A DNA stretch of 64,000 bases. Origin: Acidobacteriaceae bacterium. Lineage in GTDB: Bacteria > Acidobacteriota > Terriglobia > Terriglobales > Acidobacteriaceae. Shown here piece by piece: positions 42,687 through 51,861 of the stretch; position 1 is the stretch's first letter; each line of letters begins with the position of its first letter. The notes beneath the pieces were generated by a model, which had not been told where the DNA came from, did no database searches, and saw only the letters and a program-made list of their open reading frames with translations. The translations under genes and the position numbers were made by a program. The stretch spans positions 51,480 through 115,479 of the forward strand of contig JANXZM010000081.1 of the NCBI GenBank assembly GCA_025355505.1. Direction: 5' to 3'.

Positions 42687-42733
42687 ACCCGATACACTCG
42701 GCAACGAAAGCTGAGAACGAAGGTTCGAAAACA

Positions 42734-43432
42734 ATGGACCCGCGCCAGCGTCTGATCGTTGCCTTGGATGTATCGACCGCCGCGGCCGCCCGGAAGATTG
42801 TGGCGGCCGTGGGTGACTCTGCCCTCACCTACAAAGTGGGCATGCAGCTCTATACCGCCGAAGGACCTTCGATAGTCCGCGAACTGGTGGATTCGGGCCG
42901 CAGGGTGTTTCTCGATCTCAAATATCACGACATCCCGAACACCGCAGGAGCAGCGGTGCGCGAGGCCGCTCAACTTGGCGTGAGTATGCTGACCGTGCAC
43001 GCCTCCGGAGGCGGCAAGATGTTGCGAGCTGCCGTCGATGCCGCTCAGGCTACCAAGCCCGACTTGCTGGTTCTGGCGGTTACGGTCCTGACCAGCCTGG
43101 ACGAGGCGGAACTGGGAAGGATTGGGCTGCGCGGTGGAGTGCTGGATCAAGTCCGGAGGCTGGCGGCGCTGGCGCTTTCGAATGGATGCAAAGGGGTGGT
43201 GGCTTCGGCGCGGGAAGCCGGCGCGCTGCGGGAGGAGTTTGGCCTTGACTTCGCCATCGTGACGCCCGGAGTGCGCCCTGCCGGCAGCGGACACGACGAC
43301 CAGGCGCGGGTCGTCACCCCAGCGGAAGCGATTGCCGCCGGAGCCTCCCATATTGTGGTGGGGCGACCGATTACTGAGGCCTCGGACCCGGCGGCGGAAG
43401 CGCGGTCGATTCTGTCGCAACTCGGGTACTAA
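42734..43432 (+). CDS. pyrF: Orotidine 5'-phosphate decarboxylase
   Basis: This is 232 residues. The N-terminal strand RLIVALDVS is followed by the catalytic network DLKYHDIPNTAGAAVREA (~60-76, Asp-Lys-x-x-Asp), TVHASGGGKMLRAAVDA (~90) and the phosphate-binding end GVRPAGSGHDDQARVVTPAEA (too long to be one loop; key G-V-R-P). VVGRPITEASDPAAEA closes the barrel. It makes UMP from OMP, the last step of de novo pyrimidine synthesis. A structured stretch and a terminator follow. Confidence 0.96.
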   Translation: MDPRQRLIVALDVSTAAAARKIVAAVGDSALTYKVGMQLYTAEGPSIVRELVDSGRRVFLDLKYHDIPNTAGAAVREAAQLGVSMLTVHASGGGKMLRAAVDAAQATKPDLLVLAVTVLTSLDEAELGRIGLRGGVLDQVRRLAALALSNGCKGVVASAREAGALREEFGLDFAIVTPGVRPAGSGHDDQARVVTPAEAIAAGASHIVVGRPITEASDPAAEARSILSQLGY

Positions 43433-43479
43433 ATGCCTGGTAATTACTACCTTATAGGCGAACATAAAGCGAACTTGTC

Positions 43480-43772
43480 GGCGAAATTACGGGAAGGAGG
43501 GCTGTCCGATGTCAGGGATCAGTCCTCGGTAAAACCAAAGGGAGCGAACGATTCTGGTCGCTCGTGAAGCGCGGGAACGGCGGAGTGTAGGATTGCGTAG
43601 CGTAAGCCACTGGCCCGTTTTACGGATGTGGTGGAAAAATGATTTTCCAGCCTTGACCCAAACCAAGGGCGGATCGCCGGTTATCTGGGGAACATGCTCA
43701 AAGAGGGGTAACTCGGTTCGCCCTGTCAGGGCTCAATTGGGATACTGGGCGAGAGGGGATGATTCCCAAAGG
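43480..43772 (+). ncRNA. Candidate structured non-coding region after pyrF
   Basis: About 290 nt without a credible ORF carry a chain of potential hairpins: GAGG.CTG..CC with GG..CAG..CCTC (43497-43527), GAGCGA/TCGCTC (43542-43563), TGGAAAA/TTTTCCA (43632-43638 with 43643-43649), and CCTTG/CAAGG (43651-43655 with 43664-43668). A strong terminator follows at once. It may be a small RNA, a structured 3' UTR of pyrF, or a repeat. I considered 6S RNA because of the CCTTGA..CCAAGGG hairpin, but the length and overall shape do not let me claim it. Confidence 0.3.
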
Positions 43773-43803
43773 AAAAGGCGCGCTTTATTGCCGCGCCTTT
43801 TTT
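43773..43803 (+). terminator. Strong hairpin terminator (usable in both directions)
   Basis: AAAAGGCGCG (43773-43782) pairs perfectly with CGCGCCTTTT (43792-43801) and is followed by further T residues; the A-run on the left makes it bidirectional. It closes the pyrF/structured-RNA unit and also lies 40 nt past the stop of the minus-strand zinc-ribbon gene. Confidence 0.8.
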
Positions 43804-43843
43804 GTGCTGCGTCGTTGGTTATGCAGAGAAGCGGGAACTGGTT

Positions 43844-44023
43844 CTAGAGTTTTTCAAAAAACTCGCAGGCCGCGCACGAAATATAGATTCCGCCGGGCAC
43901 GCCGCGCTCGCGATCTTTCACGCGCTTGACGATGCGGGTTTCCTTGCCGCACTTGGGACATGCGGTGGATTTCGTGGTGTCCATGACCTTTTTCCGGTCG
44001 GCAGTTTTTGCAATTTTCGCCAT
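43844..44023 (-). CDS. Small zinc-ribbon protein (59 aa)
   Basis: This short gene was found by reading the minus strand. ATG 44023 has AGGAG upstream, the product starts MAKIAKTADRKKVMDT, and it contains ACPKCGKETRIVKRVKD...ISCAACEFFEKL with stop TAG at 43846-43844. The CPxCG...SCxxC arrangement is a single zinc ribbon, so a nucleic-acid- or protein-binding role is likely. The other-frame 67-residue ORF over the same bases is a shadow. Confidence rests on the Shine-Dalgarno, the paired cysteines and the following terminator. Confidence 0.7.
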   Translation of the reverse strand: MAKIAKTADRKKVMDTTKSTACPKCGKETRIVKRVKDRERGVPGGIYISCAACEFFEKL

Positions 44024-44213
44024 TCAGTTTCTCCTGACAGGGATGTGCCGCGAGCACAAAGGCCGCGGTTCTACCTGGTAATTGGGGAGTATCGTCGTTG
44101 GGTGATCAAGGAACACCGGTCCATCTGGAATCGGGCCCGGCTGGATCAACCCGCGCAGAAGCGGTGCAGAGTACTCGCCTCCAGAATCTTACACGAATTG
44201 CCGCCCTTGTTCT

Positions 44214-44301
44214 CGGTTCTCAGTTCTCAGGAAAAGAAAAAGGCGCGCCTTTTTCGCTGTTGTGTGGATGGTTTTGACTGAAAACTGAGAACTGAGAACC
44301 G
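44214..44301. repeat. Perfect 17-bp inverted repeat enclosing a nested palindromic terminator
   Basis: CGGTTCTCAGTTCTCAG (44214-44230) and CTGAGAACTGAGAACCG (44285-44301) are exact reverse complements. Between them AAAAAGGCGCGCCTTTTT (44237-44254) is itself a perfect 18-nt palindrome with A- and T-runs, a bidirectional terminator. It begins 11 nt past the amidase stop. Confidence 0.8.
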
Positions 44302-44311
44302 CGAGGTGTCC

Positions 44312-45730
44312 TCAGTCCAGCAGTGGAGGCGCTTGCCAGGGACCGCGCTCTTTTTCGAGTTTCTCGGCGACCGCCAGCACGACTTGTTCCTGCCATGGGC
44401 GTCCGACGATCTGCACGCCGATGGGCAGGCCTTGGTCCGAATAACCCATGGGAACAACCGCGGCTGGAAAGCCCAACAGGTTAAACCACTCGCAATAGCT
44501 CCAGGCGTCGAGATACTTGACCGTCTTGCCTTCCACCTGCCACTCCCGTTCGCCATGACGAAACGCAGGAATAGCCGCGGTAGGGCAAAGCAGCACGGGA
44601 TACTTGCGCATCTGCAGTAGAATTTTCTCGCGGAGGGCATCGCGTCCCAGCCAGGCGTTGAGCAGCGACTCTCCAGTGTGCGCGGGCTCAGCATTGGTCC
44701 ACGTTTGGAACTCGCGCAGCATTGGGCTCAGTTCGGATTCGTGGCCACTCAACATGGGACCGAGAATCATCCCTCCGGCCGTGCCGAACAATTCCCACCA
44801 GAGCTGCCGCGCTTCCTCGAGCCCTTCGGGACGGAATGGCTCGACGTGAAAACCGCACCCTAACAACAGAGACGCGGCTCGACGCACGGCCGACCTGGTT
44901 TCTTGCGTCACTGGAGTTCGGCCATCGTCTGAAAAAAAACCGATGTTGACAGCTTGCACAGCTGTTTGATGAATCTCCCGCAGCTCAACCGGCGCGGCAC
45001 AAGGATCGCCGTCGTCCCATCCCGCCATGACTTCAAACAGAGTCCGCACATCTTCAATAGTGCGCGCCATTGGCCCGACCACTCCGATCAGGGCGAAGGG
45101 TCCGCCTGATTTCGGAAAATGCCCCGTCGAAGGAATGCGTCCGGGAGTGGGCTTCAATCCGCAGATTCCGCAGAAGTGCGCCGGTTCGCGGATCGAACCA
45201 CCCCCGTCGCTCCCTACGCCGCCAGCGGAAAGTCCCGCGGCGATGGCGGCGGCCTCTCCACCGCTCGATCCTCCCGCGGTGCGGTTCAGATCCCAGGGGT
45301 TGTTCGTGCGGCCATAAAGAAGATTGTCGGTTTCCCAGGCCATGAGCAGTTCGGGCGCGTTAGTGACGCCGAGGATCACCGCGCCAGCCGCACGCAGTCG
45401 AGCAACCAGGGGCGCGTCCGCAGCGGCGATGTGTCCAGCACGCAAACGCGTACCGGCTTCACAAAGATGTCCGGCAACATCAATCGAAGACTTGATGGAA
45501 ACCGGCACACCATGCAGCGGCCCGAGGTCGTCTCCCCGTAGAATCGCTTTCTCCGCGTCCCGCGCCTGGGCAAGTACAACTTCGGGTTTGTAGTCAACGA
45601 ACGCGATCAGCTTGGGATTCAGGCGTTCGATGCGATCAAGGTGAGCGCGCGCCACGTCTATGGGCGAAACTTCTTTGCGGCGAATCTGCGCCGCAATTTC
45701 CCGCGCAGAAAGAAGATGGATCGAAGTCAT
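44312..45730 (-). CDS. Amidase-signature-family enzyme (GatA-like)
   Basis: This is 472 residues from ATG 45730; an ATG eight codons upstream is also possible. The Ser-Ser-Lys triad is present: [12 protein letters not shown] (Lys ~82), [14 protein letters not shown] (cis-Ser ~160) and [16 protein letters not shown] (nucleophile Ser ~180). The amidase signature is followed by the expected KPTPGRIP. These enzymes hydrolyse amides or act as the GatA subunit of tRNA amidotransferase; with no gatB/gatC adjacent, a stand-alone amidase is more likely. Confidence 0.9.
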   Translation of the reverse strand: MTSIHLLSAREIAAQIRRKEVSPIDVARAHLDRIERLNPKLIAFVDYKPEVVLAQARDAEKAILRGDDLGPLHGVPVSIKSSIDVAGHLCEAGTRLRAGHIAAADAPLVARLRAAGAVILGVTNAPELLMAWETDNLLYGRTNNPWDLNRTAGGSSGGEAAAIAAGLSAGGVGSDGGGSIREPAHFCGICGLKPTPGRIPSTGHFPKSGGPFALIGVVGPMARTIEDVRTLFEVMAGWDDGDPCAAPVELREIHQTAVQAVNIGFFSDDGRTPVTQETRSAVRRAASLLLGCGFHVEPFRPEGLEEARQLWWELFGTAGGMILGPMLSGHESELSPMLREFQTWTNAEPAHTGESLLNAWLGRDALREKILLQMRKYPVLLCPTAAIPAFRHGEREWQVEGKTVKYLDAWSYCEWFNLLGFPAAVVPMGYSDQGLPIGVQIVGRPWQEQVVLAVAEKLEKERGPWQAPPLLD

Positions 45731-45929
45731 GAAATGTGTAGAACGGCACAACAAAATTCAGGATACCAGCGAAGCGGTTTCCTTCATTGGGTTTCTTCCG
45801 TGTGACCTCGGGTCCTTGGTGGTTGAGGTTTCGCAGATTGACCCACGACCTTAACCACAGGCTGCTGGCGTTCCGGTTGTTTTCCAGTAGAGTTAAGGAG
45901 TTACATCACCGCCGAGGAACAGTTTTAGC

Positions 45930-46337
45930 GTGAAGATCCGGGTAGCAGCGTTTCTCTTCCTTCTGATCGCCCCAGTTTGGGCTCGAGCACACAGCCATCC
46001 TGCCAGGCAGGCAGACCCCTTAGACCCGGGTTACGTGTTTGCGCTGGCAGCCGCCAACCATTTTCTGCACGCGTGGCAAACGGGAGATCTCGAAAACGGC
46101 ATGGTGCTGCTCAGCGACAGCATCCGCCACTCGCAGAACGTCGACAAACTGGAACAACTTTTTTCGAACGGGAAAGACCGGGCCTTTGAGATCACGCGCG
46201 GTCACGGTCATCCGGGGCGCTACAGTTTTCCGGTGGTGCTGGTTACGCATCGAGGATCCCATGTCACGCGTAAATTTTCTGAAATAGTCGTGGTCGAGAC
46301 TGGCAAGGACGACTGGGTGGTGGATAAACTTCCATAG
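45930..46337 (+). CDS. Small secreted protein of unknown function (135 aa)
   Basis: It starts at GTG 45930 (MKIRVAAFLFLLIAPVWARA) with a clear signal peptide. The mature domain (~110 residues) is NTF2-like in rhythm: FALAAANHFLHAWQTGDLEN (helix) followed by strands (YSFPVVLVTHRGSHV, FSEIVVVETGKDDWVV). I do not recognise a specific family. It is 39 nt upstream of the fatty-acid oxidation gene and may be co-transcribed. Confidence 0.7.
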   Translation: MKIRVAAFLFLLIAPVWARAHSHPARQADPLDPGYVFALAAANHFLHAWQTGDLENGMVLLSDSIRHSQNVDKLEQLFSNGKDRAFEITRGHGHPGRYSFPVVLVTHRGSHVTRKFSEIVVVETGKDDWVVDKLP

Positions 46338-46376
46338 AAGTCACAACCCGCATTTTTTATTGCAGGAGTCGCATTT

Positions 46377-48815
46377 ATGAAACGTATTCACAAGGTTGCT
46401 GTCCTCGGCGCAGGCACCATGGGCGCTCGTATCGCGGCACATTTTGCTAACGCGGGAGTGCCTTCATTGCTGCTGGACATAATTCCTCCAAACGTTCTGG
46501 CAGACGCGGGCAGTGCTGCGCGTAACAAAATTGCTGCCGCCGGACTCGACGGAGCCAGACAATCGAAGCCCGCGGCGTTTTTCGAAACGTCGCTTTCGCG
46601 GCTGGTTACCGTGGGAAATTTCGACGACGACCTGAAACAGTTGGCCGAAGTGGACTGGATTATCGAGGCGGTCGTCGAGAACCTTGAAATCAAACGGACG
46701 CTGCTGAAGAAGGTGGAGGCCATCCGCAAGCCCGGCACGATCGTCACCACCAACACCAGCGGACTTCCGGTGGCAAAGATCGCGGAGGGGTTTTCCGAGG
46801 ACTTCCGGCGCTCGTGGTTCGGCACGCACTTTTTTAATCCGCCGCGCTATATGCGGCTGCTGGAACTGATCCCAACGCCAGAAGCGGACCGGGCGCAGAT
46901 CGAGGCCGTCACGCACTTCTGCGACGAGCAGCTGGGCAAGGGCGTGGTGCTGGCGAAAGATACTCCCAACTTCATCGGCAATCGAATCGGTACATTTTCG
47001 GTGCTCAACGTGATGCGGCTGATGCAGGAAATGGACCTGAGCGTGGAAGAGATCGACGCGCTTACCGGCCAAGCAGTAGGCTGGCCGCGCTCGGCCACGT
47101 TCCGTACGATCGATCTGGTGGGGCTTGATATTGTCGGGCACGTGGTCACGAACATGACGCAGAACGTTCACGACGAGCGCAGCGAATTACAGATTCCCGC
47201 GTTCTTTCGCCAGATGCTGGAACGCAAGTGGCTGGGCGACAAGACCAAGGGCGGATTCTACAAGCAGCTGAAAAGCAACGAAGGCAAAGAGGATGAGCGC
47301 ATGGCGCTCGACTGGAAAACGCTGGAATATCATCCACGGCAGAAGCCGAAATTCGCCGCGCTCGATATGGCGAAAAACGTGGACGAGACCGGAGCGCGAG
47401 TTCGAATGTTGCTTGGCTTCGATGGTGGTGGCGCACCGCAGAAGGCCGACAAGGCAAGCACTTTTCTTTGGGCGGCGCTGTGCGACTTGTGGACTTATTC
47501 CGCAAATCGCATTCCCGAGATTTCCGATTCCGTGGTGGAGATTGATCGGGCCATGCACCTCGGCTTCAACTGGGAACTCGGCCCCTTCGAACTCTGGGAC
47601 GCGGCCGGCGTGGAAGTAAGCGTCGCACGCATGAAAAAAGAAGGCCGTCCGGTCGCCGCCAACGTAGAAAAACTTCTCGGATCGGGAAAGAAATTCTGGT
47701 ACGAGGACGATTCGAAGAGTCCATCCGGCCGCAAGTATTGGGACCTGGCAACTGGCAACTGGCAACTGGTCGAGGTCCCGGCGAGAGTCTGGTCGGTCGA
47801 GGCAGCAAAGAAATCCAAGGGAGTGGTCAAGAAGAATTCGGGTGCCTCGCTGGTTGATCTGGGCGACGGCGTGGGCTGCATCCAGTTCCACTCCAAAATG
47901 AACGCGCTAGGCGCCGACATTATTTCGCTGATCCTCCAGACGCTGAAGGGCGGCGGGCCGGGTGATGTCTTCGACGCTTTCGTCATCACCAACGACGCGA
48001 CGAATTTTTCCGTGGGCGCGAACCTGATGCTGCTGCTCATGTCAGTCCAGGAGGAAGAGTGGGACGACGTTGACCTGGCCATCCGTCAGTTTCAGGGCAT
48101 GACGCAGGCCATCAAATTTTCTCCCAAGCCGGTGGTGATCGCGCCCTTCGGACTCGCGCTGGGCGGCGGTTGCGAAGTCTCGCTGCACGCGGCCGCCCGC
48201 CAACCGCACGCGGAGCTCTATATGGGATTGGTCGAGGTCGGAGTCGGCCTGCTTCCGGGAGGCGGTGGCTGCAAGGAGATGCTGCTGCGCGCGCTGGACA
48301 ACGCAGCGTCGATTCGTCCCAATGGCCGCGGCGAATCGGTGGAACTAATGGAGGCGATGAAGACAATTTTTCAGACGATCGCCACGGCGAAAGTCGCAAC
48401 TTCCGCGCTCGAAGCCCGCGCACTTGGGTTCCTGTCGAGCTCCGACCGCATCACTATGAATCGCGAGCGCGTTCTCTCCGACGCCAAAGCGCGCGCGCTG
48501 GAACTGGTGCGCGCGGGCTATGAGCCTCCGGTAATGCGCACGAACATTCCCGCTCCGGGCGAGAACATCCTCGCCGCACTCAAAATGGGCGTCCACCTGA
48601 TGCGGCAAGGCGAGTACATCAGCGATCACGAGCTAAAGTTGGGTACCAAGATCGCGGAAGTGCTTTGCGGCGGAAACGTAACGCCCGGCACGCCCATCAG
48701 CGAACAGTACGTGCTCGACCTGGAGCGCGAGGCCTTCAAGTCGCTGTGCGGCGAAAAGAAAACGCAGGAGAGAATTCAGTTCACGCTGAAGACGGGCAAG
48801 ATGCTGAGGAATTGA
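46377..48815 (+). CDS. Bifunctional 3-hydroxyacyl-CoA dehydrogenase / enoyl-CoA hydratase (FadN/FadJ-like)
   Basis: This is 812 residues with AGGAG upstream of ATG. The NAD-binding Rossmann start VAVLGAGTMGARIAAHFANA leads the dehydrogenase; GTHFFNPPRYMRLLELIP (~145) is the 3HCDH signature. The C-terminal half is a crotonase: NFSVGANLMLLL, ALGGGCEVSLHAAA (oxyanion Gly, Glu) and VEVGVGLLPGGGGCKEM (second Glu). Dehydrogenase-first order is as in FadN rather than FadB. It processes fatty acyl-CoA in beta-oxidation. A 9-nt tandem repeat is translated in frame near residues 455-465 (LATGNWQLVE). The thiolase and acyl-CoA dehydrogenase partners are not in the window. Confidence 0.93.
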   Translation: MKRIHKVAVLGAGTMGARIAAHFANAGVPSLLLDIIPPNVLADAGSAARNKIAAAGLDGARQSKPAAFFETSLSRLVTVGNFDDDLKQLAEVDWIIEAVVENLEIKRTLLKKVEAIRKPGTIVTTNTSGLPVAKIAEGFSEDFRRSWFGTHFFNPPRYMRLLELIPTPEADRAQIEAVTHFCDEQLGKGVVLAKDTPNFIGNRIGTFSVLNVMRLMQEMDLSVEEIDALTGQAVGWPRSATFRTIDLVGLDIVGHVVTNMTQNVHDERSELQIPAFFRQMLERKWLGDKTKGGFYKQLKSNEGKEDERMALDWKTLEYHPRQKPKFAALDMAKNVDETGARVRMLLGFDGGGAPQKADKASTFLWAALCDLWTYSANRIPEISDSVVEIDRAMHLGFNWELGPFELWDAAGVEVSVARMKKEGRPVAANVEKLLGSGKKFWYEDDSKSPSGRKYWDLATGNWQLVEVPARVWSVEAAKKSKGVVKKNSGASLVDLGDGVGCIQFHSKMNALGADIISLILQTLKGGGPGDVFDAFVITNDATNFSVGANLMLLLMSVQEEEWDDVDLAIRQFQGMTQAIKFSPKPVVIAPFGLALGGGCEVSLHAAARQPHAELYMGLVEVGVGLLPGGGGCKEMLLRALDNAASIRPNGRGESVELMEAMKTIFQTIATAKVATSALEARALGFLSSSDRITMNRERVLSDAKARALELVRAGYEPPVMRTNIPAPGENILAALKMGVHLMRQGEYISDHELKLGTKIAEVLCGGNVTPGTPISEQYVLDLEREAFKSLCGEKKTQERIQFTLKTGKMLRN

Positions 48816-48822
48816 AGATGAA

Positions 48823-49098
48823 TTGAAAGAGGTGATCTTGAACAAGATTGACGATCTCGCAGAAAACAATAACGGTGCATTGATCGAAGGATATTCCGCG
48901 ATGGCCAGGGACGCGGCCCGTAAGCACGAAGCGGAGGAGTGGTCGGAGGAGTTGATCGGCGACGCATCCACCGTTGAGCCCTGTGCCTCTTCGCCAGCGC
49001 GCAGCCGCGCGACTTACTTTGAAAGCGCTCGATCCAGGGAGAACGCGCCGGCCCCGCGCAATAACAGCGCTGCCGCCATGGCGAGCACGAGTAGATGA
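48823..49098 (+). pseudogene. Possible antitoxin-like remnant (91-codon frame)
   Basis: The frame starts at TTG 48823, eight bases after the previous stop, and reads ILNKIDDLAENNNGALIEGY, SAMARDAARKHEAEEWSEE and LIGD. The LIEGYxAMAxDxxxxxEAxEW pattern recalls the C-terminal tail of ribbon-helix-helix/MazE-type antitoxins, but the DNA-binding N-terminus is absent. The rest runs over the 3' end of doxX as low-complexity sequence. No toxin is adjacent. I read it as a broken antitoxin, at low confidence. Confidence 0.3.
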
Positions 49099-49451
49099 TA
49101 TTCCATGCCCTCGCCCTTCTGAGTGCCCATCCAGTGCATGAAGAAGCCAAACGGCAGGTGGAGCATGAAGATCGCTCCGATCATCAGGCCGGCAATTCCG
49201 AGAGAAGCGATGCGAGTGAGCAATCCGACAATCAGCCCCAGTCCGCCAAAGAATTCCGTGCAGAGGATCAGAAATGCGACGAAAGCGGACATTCCCATGT
49301 GCGTAAAGTATCCCATGGTGCCATGAAAGCCAAAGTCCCCAAACCAGCCCAGCATTTTTTGCGCCCCATGCGCGAAGAACACAGTTCCCAGAACCACTCG
49401 CAAAATGGTAAAGCTCACGTCGTTGCTCGTAGCCATTAGCTTCTTCAGCAT
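49014..49451 (-). CDS. DoxX-family membrane protein
   Basis: This is 145 residues, four hydrophobic helices and the DoxX pattern: FTILRVVLGTVFFAHGAQKM, FHGTMGYFTHMGMS, FGGLGLIVGLLTRIASLG, then GFFMHWMGTQKGEG and LVLAMAAALLLRG. DoxX proteins are membrane redox components linked to thiosulfate:quinone or oxidative stress in other species. It is a single gene on the minus strand opposite the fad and thiC genes; a Shine-Dalgarno (GGAGG) lies upstream of ATG 49451. Confidence 0.9.
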   Translation of the reverse strand: MLKKLMATSNDVSFTILRVVLGTVFFAHGAQKMLGWFGDFGFHGTMGYFTHMGMSAFVAFLILCTEFFGGLGLIVGLLTRIASLGIAGLMIGAIFMLHLPFGFFMHWMGTQKGEGMEYHLLVLAMAAALLLRGAGAFSLDRALSK

Positions 49452-49692
49452 TGCATCCTCCTGGCGAAATCAGTCATCGATCTGAGGCGTTACGATTGTC
49501 GTTATAACAACCTTATAGGTTGATTCCTTTCCATCTCGACAGGGTTCATTTTCTCCGGCGGCAGTACAACTCAGCAGGTCTCGGCTGCGCGATCACTTCA
49601 TCAACTACCGCGAGAGTTTCCTTTGTGTCCTTGATGGTGAATGAGGGTGCGGTCAACCGTCCGAGAAAAGCAGCCGCCTCCTGGATGCGGCG

Positions 49693-49698
49693 TATAAT
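49693..49698 (+). promoter_or_regulatory. Probable -10 element of the thiC promoter
   Basis: A perfect TATAAT at 49693-49698 would start transcription near 49705, only ~17 nt before the first thiC ATG. No good -35 hexamer is at the right distance. The short leader leaves no room for a TPP riboswitch downstream, and none is recognisable upstream. Confidence 0.5.
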
Positions 49699-49709
49699 TT
49701 TAGAATTAG

Positions 49710-51197
<1,488 letters not shown>

Positions 51198-51359
51198 CTC
51201 CCGTAGGGACGGCGAAAGGCTGTGGGCTGGGGCGGGCACTGGCTTGCCCCGCCAACGGTCTTCCAGGCGCGATCATTTGAGGTACCCCCTACCCCCCCTG
51301 CCCCCTGCCTATAGGAATCATAAGGATAGGAGGAATTGTTGGGTTCGGTCTTTGAATCG

Positions 51360-51701
51360 AAAGGACTTATATCAAAGTATTCCGGAATAAGGACTTAGCT
51401 GATAAATACTGCGCTTTGGTCCCAAATTGGAAGCGGGGGACGACTGCTCAGGTGTTAGTTAGGTTGTCAAAGAGCGCTGGCAATGGCTTCGGTGCGGCAT
51501 CGCAGTCCGTCTCTGGAGACGGATACACTTTTGCCTGGGCCGATCCATCTTCATTTTCGCGCATGGCGGGTGGGATGTCAGTGATGGCGGTCACTGGTTG
51601 GGTGTGATGAAAAATCGGTGGCCGACAAAGAATTCGCGGCACGTACTGTGCGATCAGTCTGCCACCCACCCTTCGCGAAAAGCACGCGAAGGACGGGGCA
51701 C
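51360..51701 (+). repeat. Left copy of a long modular repeat flanking the 649-residue secreted-protein gene
   Basis: Three modules are in order. Module 1 contains AAGGACTTA, AAAGTATTCCGGAATAAGGA and CTTA (51360-51398). Module 2 runs from TTGTCAAAGAGCGCTGG through GTCTCTGGAGACGG and TTTTCGCGCATGGCGGG to GGTGTGATGAAAAATC (51464-51617). Module 3 is a hairpin-prone CACCCTTCGCG...CGCGAAGGACGGGGCAC (51666-51701). The same three modules occur in inverted orientation at 54176-54583. Confidence 0.8.
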
Positions 51702-51811
51702 AGTTGTTTTATTGAAAAGGAAACCAAAACCGAAGCGTGGGCCGCCCACCCGCCAGATGTTTTCAACATTCAACCCATTGTGACGCTCAACCTCGCACTT
51801 CACGAACAGAA

Positions 51812-51838
51812 AATAGGGCCGGAGAAGAACCCGGCCCT
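51812..51838 (-). terminator. Rho-independent terminator of the secreted-protein gene
   Basis: On the minus strand AGGGCCGG (51838-51831) pairs with CCGGCCCT (51822-51815), and an ATTTT tail follows. It begins 23 nt after the stop of the gene at 51862. Confidence 0.75.
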
Positions 51839-51861
51839 TCTTAAGTCTATGAAGCAGATGC

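Larger units (their letters stand above)
51198..51861. other. Gene-free stretch holding modular repeats and a terminator
   Basis: No credible gene was found in the 664 nt between thiC and the next gene. It starts with a C-rich tract (CCCCCCTGCCCC near 51290), then holds the left arm of a long modular repeat (51360-51701) and the terminator of the downstream minus-strand gene at 51812-51838. Confidence 0.6.

Noticed and set aside
43480..43772. 6S RNA
   Set aside because: A CCTTGACC...CCAAGGG hairpin recalls 6S RNA, but the stretch is too long and I cannot see the central bubble with closing stem. Left as an unnamed candidate.
43593..43847. 84-codon plus-strand ORF after pyrF
   Set aside because: It runs through hairpins and the terminator, has no Shine-Dalgarno or domain, and its composition is typical of a non-coding frame.
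43854..44057. 67-codon minus-strand ORF (MLAAHPCQEKLNGE...)
   Set aside because: The overlapping 59-residue frame has a Shine-Dalgarno and proper zinc-ribbon cysteine pairs, so this one is a shadow.
51290..51305. C-rich tract as a possible origin or special structure
   Set aside because: A short homopolymer-like run without DnaA boxes or other origin features; not evidence of a replication site.
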